Shown here in pieces: positions 28,155-38,995 of a DNA stretch of 64,000 nt. Made by a program: the position numbers and the translations under genes. The stretch lies in contig NZ_BSTM01000002.1 in the NCBI RefSeq assembly GCF_030269515.1, positions 310,001 to 374,000 of the forward strand, in the 5' to 3' direction. Numbering within the stretch: the first letter of the stretch is position 1; each line of letters begins with the position of its first letter. Source of the DNA: Actinomadura sp. NBRC 104412 (GTDB lineage: Bacteria > Actinomycetota > Actinomycetes > Streptosporangiales > Streptosporangiaceae). Under the pieces are notes generated by a model. That model saw only the letters and a list, made by a program, of their open reading frames with translations. It was not told where the DNA came from and made no database searches.

Positions 28155-29105
28155 TCACCGGGCCAGCCGGCGGGCGAGGCCGCGCAGCCGCTCGGTGATC
28201 TCCGCGGGGGCGTCGAGGGCGCAGGGGACGTCCAGGGCGGCGATCGCGGCGATGTACTGGGTGACCAGTTCCGCGGAGTCCGCGCTGATCCGGACGGCGC
28301 ACTCGTCGGGGCCGATGTCCTGGACGTCCCCGGGCAGGTGCGCGAACAGGCGGCCGCGCAGGTCGTCGGCGGTCAGCCCGACGGTCATCCGCGCCGTGTA
28401 CCGGTAGGACGCCTCGGCGAACGACCTGCGGAGGAACGTGGCGGGGTCCGGTGCGGGCAGGTCGCGGGGGGCGAAGCCGCGGCCGCTCGGCACCGGGCGT
28501 TCGATCCGGTCCACGCGGAAGGTGCGCCAGCCGGCGCGGTCGGGGTCATAGGCGACCAGGTACCAGTGTCCTTGCAGGCTGACCAGGTGGTGCGGCTCGA
28601 CGCGGCGCGGGCTCGTGGCGCCCGCCCGGTCGTGGTAGTCGAAGGACAGGAGGCGCTGGTCGCGTCCGGCCGAGGCCAGCACGGCGAGCACGGCCGGGTC
28701 GATGCGGGGCGCGCCCCGGTAGGGGACGGACGCGGTGAGGTCTCCCAGCGCCGCGAGCCGGGGCCGCAGCCGTGCCGGCAGGACGCGTTCCAGCTTGGCC
28801 AGGGCGCGCCTGGAGCTGTCCTCGATGCCGCTGACGCTGCCGCCGGCCGCGGTGACCAGCCCGGCGGCGACGGCGATCGCCTCCTCGTCGTCCAGCAGCA
28901 GCGGCGGCAGGTCGCGGCCGGAGGTCAGCCGGTAGCCGCCGGTGGTGCCGGTGGTGCTCTCCACCGGGTAGTCCAGCGCGCGCAGCCGGTCGATGTCGCG
29001 GCGCACCGTCCGCACGGTGACGCCGAGGCGTTCGGCCAGCTCGGCGCCTCGCCAGTCGCGCCTGCTCTGGAGGAGGGACAGCAGGCGCAGCAGCCGTCCC
29101 GGCAT
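28155..29105 (-). CDS. WYL-domain transcriptional regulator (DeoR-like HTH)
   Basis: A regulator of about 316 residues: HTH_11 domain at 1-60 (RLLRLLSLLQSRRDWRGAEL, VTVRTVRRDIDRLRALDYPV), then a WYL domain (VEPHHLVSLQGHWYLVAYDP, TFRVDRIERP) and the WYL C-terminal extension. WYL proteins sense small ligands or nucleic-acid signals. ATG 29105 gives the family-like start; GTG 29144 is a possible alternative adding 13 residues. It is divergent from the FAD oxidase across an inverted repeat (29165-29187), its probable operator, and converges with UvrA-like copy 1. Confidence 0.85.
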   Translation of the reverse strand: MPGRLLRLLSLLQSRRDWRGAELAERLGVTVRTVRRDIDRLRALDYPVESTTGTTGGYRLTSGRDLPPLLLDDEEAIAVAAGLVTAAGGSVSGIEDSSRRALAKLERVLPARLRPRLAALGDLTASVPYRGAPRIDPAVLAVLASAGRDQRLLSFDYHDRAGATSPRRVEPHHLVSLQGHWYLVAYDPDRAGWRTFRVDRIERPVPSGRGFAPRDLPAPDPATFLRRSFAEASYRYTARMTVGLTADDLRGRLFAHLPGDVQDIGPDECAVRISADSAELVTQYIAAIAALDVPCALDAPAEITERLRGLARRLAR

Positions 29106-29164
29106 GTCCTTGCGCGTCGAGGTCCCGGTCGATATCTCGGTCACGAATCCCACAGTGCCCTTCC

Positions 29165-29200
29165 TTGAGGACAAGCTACGTCCTCAACGGCACCTAGCGT
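29165..29200 (+). promoter_or_regulatory. Inverted repeat plus -10 hexamer between WYL regulator and FAD oxidase
   Basis: TTGAGGAC (29165-29172) and GTCCTCAA (29180-29187) form a perfect 8-bp inverted repeat with a 7-base spacer. TAGCGT (29195-29200) follows, exactly seven bases before the oxidase ATG. The repeat covers the region where the -35 would be, as expected for an operator. Confidence 0.6.
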
Positions 29201-29207
29201 GGGCGGC

Positions 29208-30563
29208 ATGAGCGTGAAGCACGAACTCGCCGGCCGTACGGAGGGACCCGTGTACGTGCCGGGCGATGACGGATACGACGAGGAACGGACCGGCTTCCAA
29301 CTGCTGGGCCCGCACCGCCCCGAGGTGATCGTCGGGGCGGCCGGCGTGGCGGACGTGCGCGCCGCCGTCGAGTACGCGGCCGCGCGCCGCGTGCCCCTCG
29401 CGGTGCAGGCCGGCGGGCACGGTGTCGGCGTCCCCACACGGGGCGTGCTGGTCGGCACCCGCCGCATGAACCGGGTCAGCGTCGACCCCGGCGCGCGGAC
29501 GGCGTGGGTCGAGGCCGGGGCGACCTGGGCGGAGGTGGTCGCGGTGACCGCGCCGCACGGGCTCGCGCCGCTGTCGGGCAGCTTTCCCGGCGTGGGCGCG
29601 GTCCCCTACACGCTGGGCGGCGGCAGCGGGCTGCTGGCCCGGCTGTACGGGTTCGCCGCCGACCATGTCCGCCGCTTCGAGGTGGTGACCATGGACGGGC
29701 GCCTGCGCCGGGCCGACGAGACCTCCGAGCCCGAGCTGTTCTGGGCGTTGCGCGGCGGTGGCGGCGACTTCGGCGTGGTCACCGGCATGGAGATCGACCT
29801 GATGCCGGTCGAGGGCCTGTTCGGCGGCAGCCTGTTCTTCGACGTCGCGCGGGTCCCCGGCGTCCTGGACGCCTGGCGGCGGTGGACGCGCACCGTCCCG
29901 GAGGAGGTGACGTCGGCGGTCAGCGTGCTCGTGTACCCGGACGCGCCGCCGTTCCCCGAGGCGATGCGGGGACGGCAGGTCGCGCAACTCCAGATCGCCT
30001 TCGCCGGCCCGGAAGGGAAGGGGCGGTCGCTGGTGGAGCCGCTCCAGGCCGTGGGGCCGGTGCTGCGTGACACCCTGCGGGAACTGCCGTACACCGAGTC
30101 CGGCGAGGTCTTCCAGGAGCCCGCGCAGCCGCACCCCTACCGTTCGCGGTGCCTGCTGCTGAGCGACGTGGACGGGCGGGCGCTGGCCGCGCTCACCAAG
30201 ACGACCGGCCCGGACGCGGCGGTGCCGACCGTCGTCGGGCTGCGGCACCTCGGCGGCGCCCTGGCCCGCCCGCCGCGCGTCCCCAACGCCGTCGACCACC
30301 GGGACGCCGCGTACTCGGTGATGGTGCTGTCCGTGCCGCAACCCGGGCAGGAGAAGACGGTGAAGGCGCTCCACCGGGAGGCGCTCGCGCCGTTCGCCTC
30401 CCGCACTGTCGCCCCCTGGCTCACCTTCACCTACGGACCGTTGGGCGTGGACGAGGTCCGCGCGGCCTTCGAGCCCGCCACCTACCGGCGTCTCGCCCAG
30501 GTCAAGGCCCGGTACGACCCGCACGGCCTCGTCCACGGCAACCACCCGATCGCCGCGGCCTGA
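29208..30563 (+). CDS. FAD-dependent oxidoreductase, berberine-bridge/PCMH type
   Basis: A 451-residue flavoprotein. The FAD-binding PCMH domain shows VPLAVQAGGHGVGVPTRGVL (the GGHG histidine is the usual covalent FAD site) and YTLGGGSGLLARLYGFAADH. The C-terminal BBE motif is YDPHGLVHGNHPI. The second covalent cysteine of bicovalent enzymes is not seen (GLLARLYG instead of G-x-C), so only a single His-FAD link is expected. Such enzymes oxidise alcohols or C-H/C-N bonds of natural products. ATG 29208 lies seven bases after TAGCGT, suggesting a leaderless mRNA under WYL control. Confidence 0.87.
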   Translation: MSVKHELAGRTEGPVYVPGDDGYDEERTGFQLLGPHRPEVIVGAAGVADVRAAVEYAAARRVPLAVQAGGHGVGVPTRGVLVGTRRMNRVSVDPGARTAWVEAGATWAEVVAVTAPHGLAPLSGSFPGVGAVPYTLGGGSGLLARLYGFAADHVRRFEVVTMDGRLRRADETSEPELFWALRGGGGDFGVVTGMEIDLMPVEGLFGGSLFFDVARVPGVLDAWRRWTRTVPEEVTSAVSVLVYPDAPPFPEAMRGRQVAQLQIAFAGPEGKGRSLVEPLQAVGPVLRDTLRELPYTESGEVFQEPAQPHPYRSRCLLLSDVDGRALAALTKTTGPDAAVPTVVGLRHLGGALARPPRVPNAVDHRDAAYSVMVLSVPQPGQEKTVKALHREALAPFASRTVAPWLTFTYGPLGVDEVRAAFEPATYRRLAQVKARYDPHGLVHGNHPIAAA

Positions 30564-30579
30564 CCGGGCGGCCGGCCGT

Positions 30580-32907
<2,328 letters not shown>

Positions 32908-32935
32908 GGGTGCCCTTCCGTTCGGTGGACGAAGC

Positions 32936-33787
32936 CTACACCGTACGCTGTACGGCTTTTTGGCGGCGCGCGGCCACGCTCGACCCGGACTCGCGCCGCG
33001 CCATCCGCCGCAGCACCGCCGGCGCCAGCGCCAGCCCGAGAACGGCCCACGTCCCCAGGACGCCGGCCGTCTCCAGGTGCCGCCAGGAGTCGCCGATCTC
33101 GGCGGCGGCCATCGCGTCGGGCAGCAGCGCCGAGCGCAACCCCAGACCGAGCCAGTAGAGGGGGAAGACCTGCGCGATCCACTGCACCGGCTCGGGCAGC
33201 GCGGTGACGGGATAGAACACGCCCGAGATCGTCAGCAGCGCCATCATCGGCAGCATGGCCACGCCCACCCCCTGGGCGTTGTCGAACAGCGAGCCGAGGA
33301 TCGCGCCCACGGGAAGGGCCGCGAGCAGGCCGAGTGCCAGCACCCAGGCCAGCGTGATCCACGACGAGGCGCGACCCGTCTCCAGGCCGTCGAACAGCCA
33401 GGCCGCCGCGGCCAGCGGGACGAGCACGCCCGCCACCGTCAGCGCGGACCGGCTGGCCACCTTCCCCACCAGGTAGCCGGTCGTCCCGTTCGGGGTGGCC
33501 CTGGCGCGCAGCAGCGTCCCGTCCTCGCGGTCCATGGCCAGCGACAGGCCCACCGCCATCAGCCCGTTGAGCATCACGTTCATCCCCAGGACGCCGGGGA
33601 TCGCGTGGGAGCCCAGGGAGAAGCCCGTGCCGGGGACGTGGGATCCGCGCAGGAGGAACATCACGACCATCGCGAGGGCCGGGAAGAACATGACGCCCCA
33701 CACGTCCTGCGGGCTGGTCATGCTCTGCCGGAACTCGATCCATCCGCGCCGCGCGCCCGCGCGTACCGCGACCGCCTCGGGGTTCAC
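32936..33787 (-). CDS. ABC-2 type transporter permease
   Basis: A 283-residue membrane protein with six hydrophobic segments and the ABC-2 family features PGVLGMNVMLNGLMAVGLSLAMDREDGTLLRARATP and FYPVTALPEPVQWIAQVFPLYWLG. It starts with GTG overlapping the stop of the upstream ATPase gene (GTGA), so the pair is one exporter. The substrate is unknown. The gene ends 28 bases before UvrA-like copy 2 on the same strand, so the two may be co-transcribed. Confidence 0.88.
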   Translation of the reverse strand: MNPEAVAVRAGARRGWIEFRQSMTSPQDVWGVMFFPALAMVVMFLLRGSHVPGTGFSLGSHAIPGVLGMNVMLNGLMAVGLSLAMDREDGTLLRARATPNGTTGYLVGKVASRSALTVAGVLVPLAAAAWLFDGLETGRASSWITLAWVLALGLLAALPVGAILGSLFDNAQGVGVAMLPMMALLTISGVFYPVTALPEPVQWIAQVFPLYWLGLGLRSALLPDAMAAAEIGDSWRHLETAGVLGTWAVLGLALAPAVLRRMARRESGSSVAARRQKAVQRTV

Positions 33788-34755
33788 GCGGCCACCTCCC
33801 CGGCCCGCGGCGCACCGGGAACGACGGGCGCGCCGGACCGTCCCGACTCGGCTTCGCGGACCATCGCCATGTAGACCTCCTCCAGGCTTGTGCGGCGCAC
33901 CTCGAGGTCGGCGACGTCCTCGCCGTGCTCGCCGAACAGGCGCCGCACGAACGCGGTGGCGTCCTCCACCGACCGGACGTGCCGCCGGCCGTGCAGGGTG
34001 TAGCGGACCTCGGTTTCGCGGGCGACGCGCCGGCCGAGCTCCTCGGGGGTGCCGTCGGCCACGATCCGCCCGTCCACCAGGATCAGCACCCGGCCCGCCA
34101 GCCGCTCGGCCTCGTCCAGGTCGTGGGTGGCCAGCAGGATCGTGGTGTCGCCCGCCTCGGCCAGCCGCCGCACCAGGGCGTGGAAGTCCTGCCTGGCGCG
34201 CGGGTCGAAGCCGGTGGTGGGCTCGTCCAGGAACAGCAGGTCGGGCCGTCCCACCAGGCCCACGGCCACGTCCAGGCGGCGCCGCTGCCCGCCCGACAGC
34301 TTGGCGATGAGGCTGTTCGCCTGTCCTTCCAGGCCCACGAGCGACAGCAGCTCGTCCACGTCGTGCGGCCTGGGACGGCCGGGCGTCCCGTAGGGGGCGT
34401 AGTAGGAACCGAGGTGGCCGAGCAGCTCGCGGACCCGCCACCTGCCGTGGTCGCGCCAGGATTGCAGCACGATGCCCAGCCGGGCCCGCCATGCCTCGCC
34501 GCCGTGCTCGGGGTCGGTGCCCAGGACGCGCACCTCGCCGGCCGAGCGCCGCCGGAAGCCTTCCAGGATCTCGATGGTGGTCGACTTGCCCGCGCCGTTC
34601 GGCCCGAGCAGCGCCACCACCTCACCGCGCCCGATCCGCAGGTCGAGTCCGCGCAGCACGTCGGCCTGGCCGTACCGCATCCGCAGGCCGCGTGCCTCGA
34701 CGGCGGGTTGGGCGGGCGCCGTCGGTGGTACGCCTTCGATGCCGGGGGATTCCAT
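33784..34755 (-). CDS. ABC transporter ATP-binding protein (DrrA-like)
   Basis: A 323-residue ATPase with Walker A LLGPNGAGKSTT (about 50-60), signature LSGGQRRRLDVAVGL, Walker B LLFLDEPTTGFDP and H-loop LLATHDLDEA, plus a C-terminal extension ending in RRTSLEEVYMAM as in drug and antibiotic exporters. It starts at ATG 34755, just inside the edge of an inverted repeat that probably binds the divergent double-MerR protein. It forms an exporter with the permease downstream. Confidence 0.9.
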   Translation of the reverse strand: MESPGIEGVPPTAPAQPAVEARGLRMRYGQADVLRGLDLRIGRGEVVALLGPNGAGKSTTIEILEGFRRRSAGEVRVLGTDPEHGGEAWRARLGIVLQSWRDHGRWRVRELLGHLGSYYAPYGTPGRPRPHDVDELLSLVGLEGQANSLIAKLSGGQRRRLDVAVGLVGRPDLLFLDEPTTGFDPRARQDFHALVRRLAEAGDTTILLATHDLDEAERLAGRVLILVDGRIVADGTPEELGRRVARETEVRYTLHGRRHVRSVEDATAFVRRLFGEHGEDVADLEVRRTSLEEVYMAMVREAESGRSGAPVVPGAPRAGEVAA

Positions 34756-34757
34756 GC

Positions 34758-34777
34758 CTTCAAGTGTCTCATTGAAG
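34758..34777. promoter_or_regulatory. Inverted repeat ahead of the ABC exporter (MerR operator candidate)
   Basis: CTTCAA (34758-34763) and TTGAAG (34772-34777) are separated by 8 bases and end two bases from the ATPase start codon. MerR proteins typically bind such 20-bp dyads inside stretched promoters. Confidence 0.5.
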
Positions 34778-34874
34778 TTCCTGTTGGGACTTTTCCGCGC
34801 TCCCGGCCCGACGATCCAGGGCTTTCCGGCCGCTAACCTTCAACCGACGGGAGAAACCCTGGGAGGAGGCGGCG

Positions 34875-35609
34875 ATGGGCGGGAAGGGGGAGGGCGGGGC
34901 CGAGGGAAGGCTGCGCCCGGTCGATCTGGCGCGCGCGGGCGGGATCTCGACCCAGCAGGTCCGCAACTACGCCGACGCGGGCGTGCTGCCCCCGGCGCCG
35001 CGCACGCCGTCCGGGTACCGGGTCTTCACCGCCGAGCACCGCCGCGCCCTGCTCACCTACCAGGCCCTGGCCAGGGGCTACGGGGCGGCGACCGCCCGAT
35101 CGATCATGGAGGCGGTGCACGCGGGCGACGTGCCGCGTGCGCTCATGCTGGTGGACGCCGCGCACGCGCGGATCCACGAGCAGCGCGCCTCGCTGCGGGA
35201 GGTGGGGGAGGCGCTGGAGGCCGTGGCGCGCCAGGCCCCCGGGCATTCCGAGCTGCCGCGCTCGCGGATGCGCATCGGCGAGGTCGCGGCCTACGTCGGT
35301 GTCCGTACCTCGGCGTTGCGGGTGTGGGAGGCGGCGGGGCTGCTGGCGCCCGAGCGCGAGAAGGGCACGGGATACCGCCGGTACGGCCCGGCCGAGGTCC
35401 GCGACGCCCGCATGATCGGCATGCTGCGGGAGGGCCGCTACCCGCTGCACCAGATCCGGGTGATCCTGGACGGCCTGCGCCGTACGGGGAGCGGCGAGGC
35501 GCTGCGCGCGGCGATCGCCGAGCGGCAGGAGGCGCTGATCCGGCGGTCGACCGCGATGCTGGAGGGCTCCGGGCGCCTGCACGACTACCTGGCGGCCCGT
35601 TCCGGCTGA
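34875..35609 (+). CDS. MerR-family regulator with two HTH domains (TioE-like)
   Basis: A 244-residue protein carrying two complete MerR HTH domains: residues 13-82 (RPVDLARAGGISTQQVRNYA, PSGYRVFTAEHRRAL) and 131-200 (MRIGEVAAYVGVRTSALRVW, GTGYRRYGPAEVRDARMIGM). A single MerR protein normally has one HTH plus a dimerisation helix; duplicated forms are known in actinomycetes next to exporter genes (TioE-like). It follows GGGAGGAGGCGGCG. It is divergent from the ABC-2 exporter and probably activates it on drug binding. Confidence 0.85.
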   Translation: MGGKGEGGAEGRLRPVDLARAGGISTQQVRNYADAGVLPPAPRTPSGYRVFTAEHRRALLTYQALARGYGAATARSIMEAVHAGDVPRALMLVDAAHARIHEQRASLREVGEALEAVARQAPGHSELPRSRMRIGEVAAYVGVRTSALRVWEAAGLLAPEREKGTGYRRYGPAEVRDARMIGMLREGRYPLHQIRVILDGLRRTGSGEALRAAIAERQEALIRRSTAMLEGSGRLHDYLAARSG

Positions 35610-35634
35610 GTTGCCGGAACGGCAACGGATTTTG
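35597..35634 (+). terminator. Hairpin terminator of the MerR gene
   Basis: CCGTTCCGGC (35597-35606) pairs with GCCGGAACGG (35613-35622) across a 6-base loop. An alternative, GTTGCCG/CGGCAAC (35610-35626), overlaps it. A TTTT run follows at about 35630. Confidence 0.5.
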
Positions 35635-35678
35635 CCACCTTCGCCGGGCATCGCCGAGTATCGCGGTGGAGGTGCTCA

Positions 35679-36680
35679 ATGACCGACAACAACGAGACCT
35701 ACGACTATGACGTGGTGGTCGTCGGCGGCGGCGCGGCGGGCCTGAGCGGCGCGCTGGTGCTGTCGCGGGCACGCCGCACGGTGCTGGTGGTCGACGCGGG
35801 CGAGCCGCGCAACGCCCCGGCCGCGCACGCGCACAACTATCTGGGACGCGAGGGGGTTCCGCCGCTGGAGCTGCTGGCCGACGGGCGCGCGGAGGTCGCC
35901 GGCTACGGCGGCGAGGTCGTGACCGGGACGGTCGCCTCCGCCCGCCGCCTGGACGGTCCCGCCGGGGGTTTCCAGGTGGAGCTCGCCGACGGGACGACCT
36001 ACCGGGCGCGGCGGCTGCTGGTGACCACCGGCCTGGCGGACGAGCTGCCGGACGTGCCGGGCCTGGCCGAACGCTGGGGACGCGACGTGCTGCACTGCCC
36101 GTACTGCCACGGCTGGGAGGTGCGCGACCAGCCGATCGGCGTGCTGGCAACGGGTCCGTTGGCGGTGCATCAGGCGCTGATGTGGCGGCAGCTCAGCCAG
36201 GATGTGGCCCTGTTCCTGCACACCGCGCCCGAGCCCACCGGCGAGGAGTACGAGCAGCTCGCGGCCCGCGGCATCACCGTGGTCGACGGCGAGGTGGAGG
36301 GCCTGCGAATCGAGGACGACCGGCTCACCGGGGTGCGCCTGAAGGGCGGCGCCGTGATCGAGCGCCGTGCGCTGGTGGCGGCGGGGCGCATGGTGGCCCG
36401 TTCGGGCGTGCTGGACGCGCTGGGCTTGGAGACGAGCGAGCTCATGATGGGCGGGCATTCGGTGGGGACTCACGTACCGTCCGAACCCGGCGGTGCCACC
36501 TCGGTCCCGGGAGTGTTCGTGGCCGGCAACGTGACGGACCCGATGGCGACGCTGATCGGATCCGCCGACGCGGGCGTGCGGGCGGCCGCGGCGATCAACG
36601 CCGATCTGATCGGCGAGGACACCCGCCGTGCCGTCGAGGCCCGCCGCGCCCGCGAGGAGACGGGGAAGGGCGCCCGATGA
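35679..36680 (+). CDS. NAD(P)/FAD-dependent oxidoreductase, thioredoxin-reductase-like
   Basis: A 333-residue flavoenzyme. The FAD site reads VVVVGGGAAGLSGALVLSRA (13-32) and a redox-type CPYC pair is at 140-143 (CPYCHGWEVRD); the late FAD motif VPGVFVAGNVTDPMATLIGS is present. The second nucleotide-binding motif GxGxxG is degenerate (GVLATGPLAVHQ), so it resembles TrxR-like disulfide or holomycin/gliotoxin-type oxidases (GliT/HlmI family) as much as a true thioredoxin reductase. The stop overlaps the ATG of the methyltransferase gene. Confidence 0.85.
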   Translation: MTDNNETYDYDVVVVGGGAAGLSGALVLSRARRTVLVVDAGEPRNAPAAHAHNYLGREGVPPLELLADGRAEVAGYGGEVVTGTVASARRLDGPAGGFQVELADGTTYRARRLLVTTGLADELPDVPGLAERWGRDVLHCPYCHGWEVRDQPIGVLATGPLAVHQALMWRQLSQDVALFLHTAPEPTGEEYEQLAARGITVVDGEVEGLRIEDDRLTGVRLKGGAVIERRALVAAGRMVARSGVLDALGLETSELMMGGHSVGTHVPSEPGGATSVPGVFVAGNVTDPMATLIGSADAGVRAAAAINADLIGEDTRRAVEARRAREETGKGAR

Positions 36681-37360
36681 CCGGGGGCCGGGCGGAGCGC
36701 ACGCCCGAGCGGTTCTGGGACGAGTTCTACGGCAGGAGCGAGCGGGTGTGGAGCGGCAGGCCCAATCCGACCCTGGTGCGCGAGGCCGCGCACCTTGAGC
36801 CGGGGACGGCCCTGGACGTGGGCTGCGGGGAGGGCGCCGACGCGATCTGGCTGGCCGGGCGCGGATGGCGGGTCACCGGCGTGGACATCTCGGCCGTGGC
36901 GCTGCGGCGGGCGGCCGGGCACGCCGCTGAGGCCGGGGTCGGCGACCGGGTCGCATGGCGGCGGCACGATCTGTCCCGCTCGTTCCCGCCCGGGTCGTTC
37001 GACCTGGTCACCGTCCATTTCCTGCACTCGCCCGCCGACCTGCCGGTGGGGAGGGTCCTGCGTTCGGCGGCCGCGGCCGTGGCGCCCGGCGGCACGCTGC
37101 TGGTCGCCGGGCACGCGGCGTTCATCGCCTGGGACAGTGGGCAGGACGGCGAACAGGACGGCGGTCGGGACGGCGATGGAGGCCACCACCACGAGGTGAG
37201 CTTCCCGACGCCCGAGGAGATGCTGAGGTCCTTCGAGCTGGAGGAGGGCCGCTGGCGGGTGGAGGTGAACGAGACGGTGCATCACGAGACGACCACGCCG
37301 GACGGGCGGCACGGCACCCGCGCCGACCATGTCCTCAGGCTCCGCCGTCTCGCGGCGTGA
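36677..37360 (+). CDS. Class I SAM-dependent methyltransferase
   Basis: A 227-residue methyltransferase. SAM motif I is ALDVGCGEGADAIWLAGRGW, motif II GVDISAVALRRA, and motif IV SFDLVTVHFLHSP. An Asp/Gly/His-rich loop (SGQDGEQDGGRDGDGGHHHE) is inserted near residue 155. The ATG overlaps the stop of the flavoenzyme (ATGA), suggesting the two act together. GliT-type oxidase plus methyltransferase pairs protect dithiolopyrrolone or epidithio producers; applying that here is speculative. Confidence 0.85.
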   Translation: MTGGRAERTPERFWDEFYGRSERVWSGRPNPTLVREAAHLEPGTALDVGCGEGADAIWLAGRGWRVTGVDISAVALRRAAGHAAEAGVGDRVAWRRHDLSRSFPPGSFDLVTVHFLHSPADLPVGRVLRSAAAAVAPGGTLLVAGHAAFIAWDSGQDGEQDGGRDGDGGHHHEVSFPTPEEMLRSFELEEGRWRVEVNETVHHETTTPDGRHGTRADHVLRLRRLAA

Positions 37361-37465
37361 CCGTGTGAGAACGGTGATTTCGCCGTTGTCCCGTCCCGGG
37401 ACCGGGTAGATCATCGCGGTTGCGCCGGCGGGTGCCGGTGCGGCATCGCGAGGGAGTGACACGCC

Positions 37466-38869
37466 ATGATCTCGTCCCGAACGTCCCGGATCCTGCTCTG
37501 CGGCGCCCTCGCCGTGGGCGTCGCCGCGGCCCCGCCCGCGGCGGCCACCACGCCGGGCGCCCCGGGGCCGGGGCCGGGGCCGGCGCCCGGGAGGGTCGGC
37601 ACGCCCGTCGTGCAGGGGCCGATCCCCGGCACCGTCCCCGGCGACCCCAAGGCATCCGACGTCCGGGACACCTACCCGTGGATGTCGACCAACGTGGACC
37701 TGGCCTCCGCCGGTTACGTGGAGCAGGAGTTCTACGTCTCCGGGAAGGCCGACGGCTACAGCGTCACAGGGGAGCGGGTCGCCTCCGGCGTCCCCTACAA
37801 GACGCGCGTCATCGTCCGCAGGCCCGCGCACCCGGCCAGGTTCAACGGCACGGTGCTGGCCGAATGGCAGAACGTGACCGCGGGCTATGACCTGGACGCC
37901 CTGTGGAGCGCCGAGCAGATCATCCGCGGCGGCTACGCCTGGGTGGGGGTGTCCGCGCAGCGGGTCGGGGTGGACCAGCTACGCGGCTGGAGTCCCGCCC
38001 GCTACGGCGGCCTGGACGTCACCGGCGGTGGCCGGTTCACCGCCGACGAGCTGTCCTATGACGTGTACGCGCAGGTCGCCAAGGCGCTGCGCGCCGAGAA
38101 GGGCGTCAGGCCGCTGGGCGGGTTGAAGGCCAGGACGGTTCTGGCGGTGGGGGCCTCGCAGTCCGCGGGGCGGATGACGGTGTACTACGACAACATCCTG
38201 CCCAGGACCGAGGCGGTCTTCGACGGGTTCGCCACCATCGTGGGCAGCGCGCCGTCCCGCAAGGGCGCCGAGCCGGTGTTCCAGGTGCTGTCGGAGACCG
38301 ATGTGCGCAGCCCCGCGCGGCGCGGCGACGACGAGAGGTTCCGCCGCTGGGAGGTCGCCGGCACGGCCCACTCCGGCTGGAACGGCCAGGAGTACCGCAG
38401 GCCCATCCTGCGGCGCGACCTGGGCGAGGCGCCGTCCTACGACTGCGAGCAGCCGCCGTGGAGCCGCGTCCCGCTGCACCACGTGGTCGCCGCGTCCTAC
38501 GCACACCTGACCCGGTGGATCGAGCGCGGCATCAGGCCCCCGTCGGCTCCGCCGCTGGAGCTGAACGCCGACGGCACCAAGCCGCGTGACGAGCTGGGGC
38601 TCGCTCTGGGCGGTATCCGGCTGTCCCAGGTGGAGGTGCCGACCGCCCTGAACACCGGTGACAACTCCGGTGAGACGTTCTGCCGGCTGTTCGGCACGCA
38701 CGTCCCGTTCGGGCGGGCGCAGCTCGACCGGCTGTACCCCTCGCACGGCCGGTATGTCGCGGCCGTCGCCAAGGCCGACAGGCGCAACGTCCGCGCCGGT
38801 TACCTGCTGCCCGGAGACGCCCTGCAGAACCTGCGGGACGCGGCCGCCTCGGACGTCGGCAGGTCCTGA
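37466..38869 (+). CDS. Secreted alpha/beta hydrolase domain-containing protein
   Basis: A 467-residue protein with a signal peptide (SRILLCGALAVGVAAAPPAA) followed by a Gly/Pro linker. The body matches the alpha/beta_hydrolase_10 type: FNGTVLAEWQNVTAGYDLDA, nucleophile elbow VGASQSAGRM (about 228-237), and the late GTAHSGWNG. Substrate unknown, perhaps esters. It starts at ATG 37466 after GAGGGAGTGACACGCC. It is monocistronic and converges with the TetR gene. Confidence 0.82.
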   Translation: MISSRTSRILLCGALAVGVAAAPPAAATTPGAPGPGPGPAPGRVGTPVVQGPIPGTVPGDPKASDVRDTYPWMSTNVDLASAGYVEQEFYVSGKADGYSVTGERVASGVPYKTRVIVRRPAHPARFNGTVLAEWQNVTAGYDLDALWSAEQIIRGGYAWVGVSAQRVGVDQLRGWSPARYGGLDVTGGGRFTADELSYDVYAQVAKALRAEKGVRPLGGLKARTVLAVGASQSAGRMTVYYDNILPRTEAVFDGFATIVGSAPSRKGAEPVFQVLSETDVRSPARRGDDERFRRWEVAGTAHSGWNGQEYRRPILRRDLGEAPSYDCEQPPWSRVPLHHVVAASYAHLTRWIERGIRPPSAPPLELNADGTKPRDELGLALGGIRLSQVEVPTALNTGDNSGETFCRLFGTHVPFGRAQLDRLYPSHGRYVAAVAKADRRNVRAGYLLPGDALQNLRDAAASDVGRS

Positions 38870-38995
38870 GCGTCCCGGCCACGCCGCCGTCCACCGGCGC
38901 CACTCGGCCGCGGCCTGTCCGGCCTGGTCGACTCGGCGCCGGAACCGGCCATCCTGATCGGGCGGGCCGGCGGCCGGACCGGTGACGGGCCGGGC

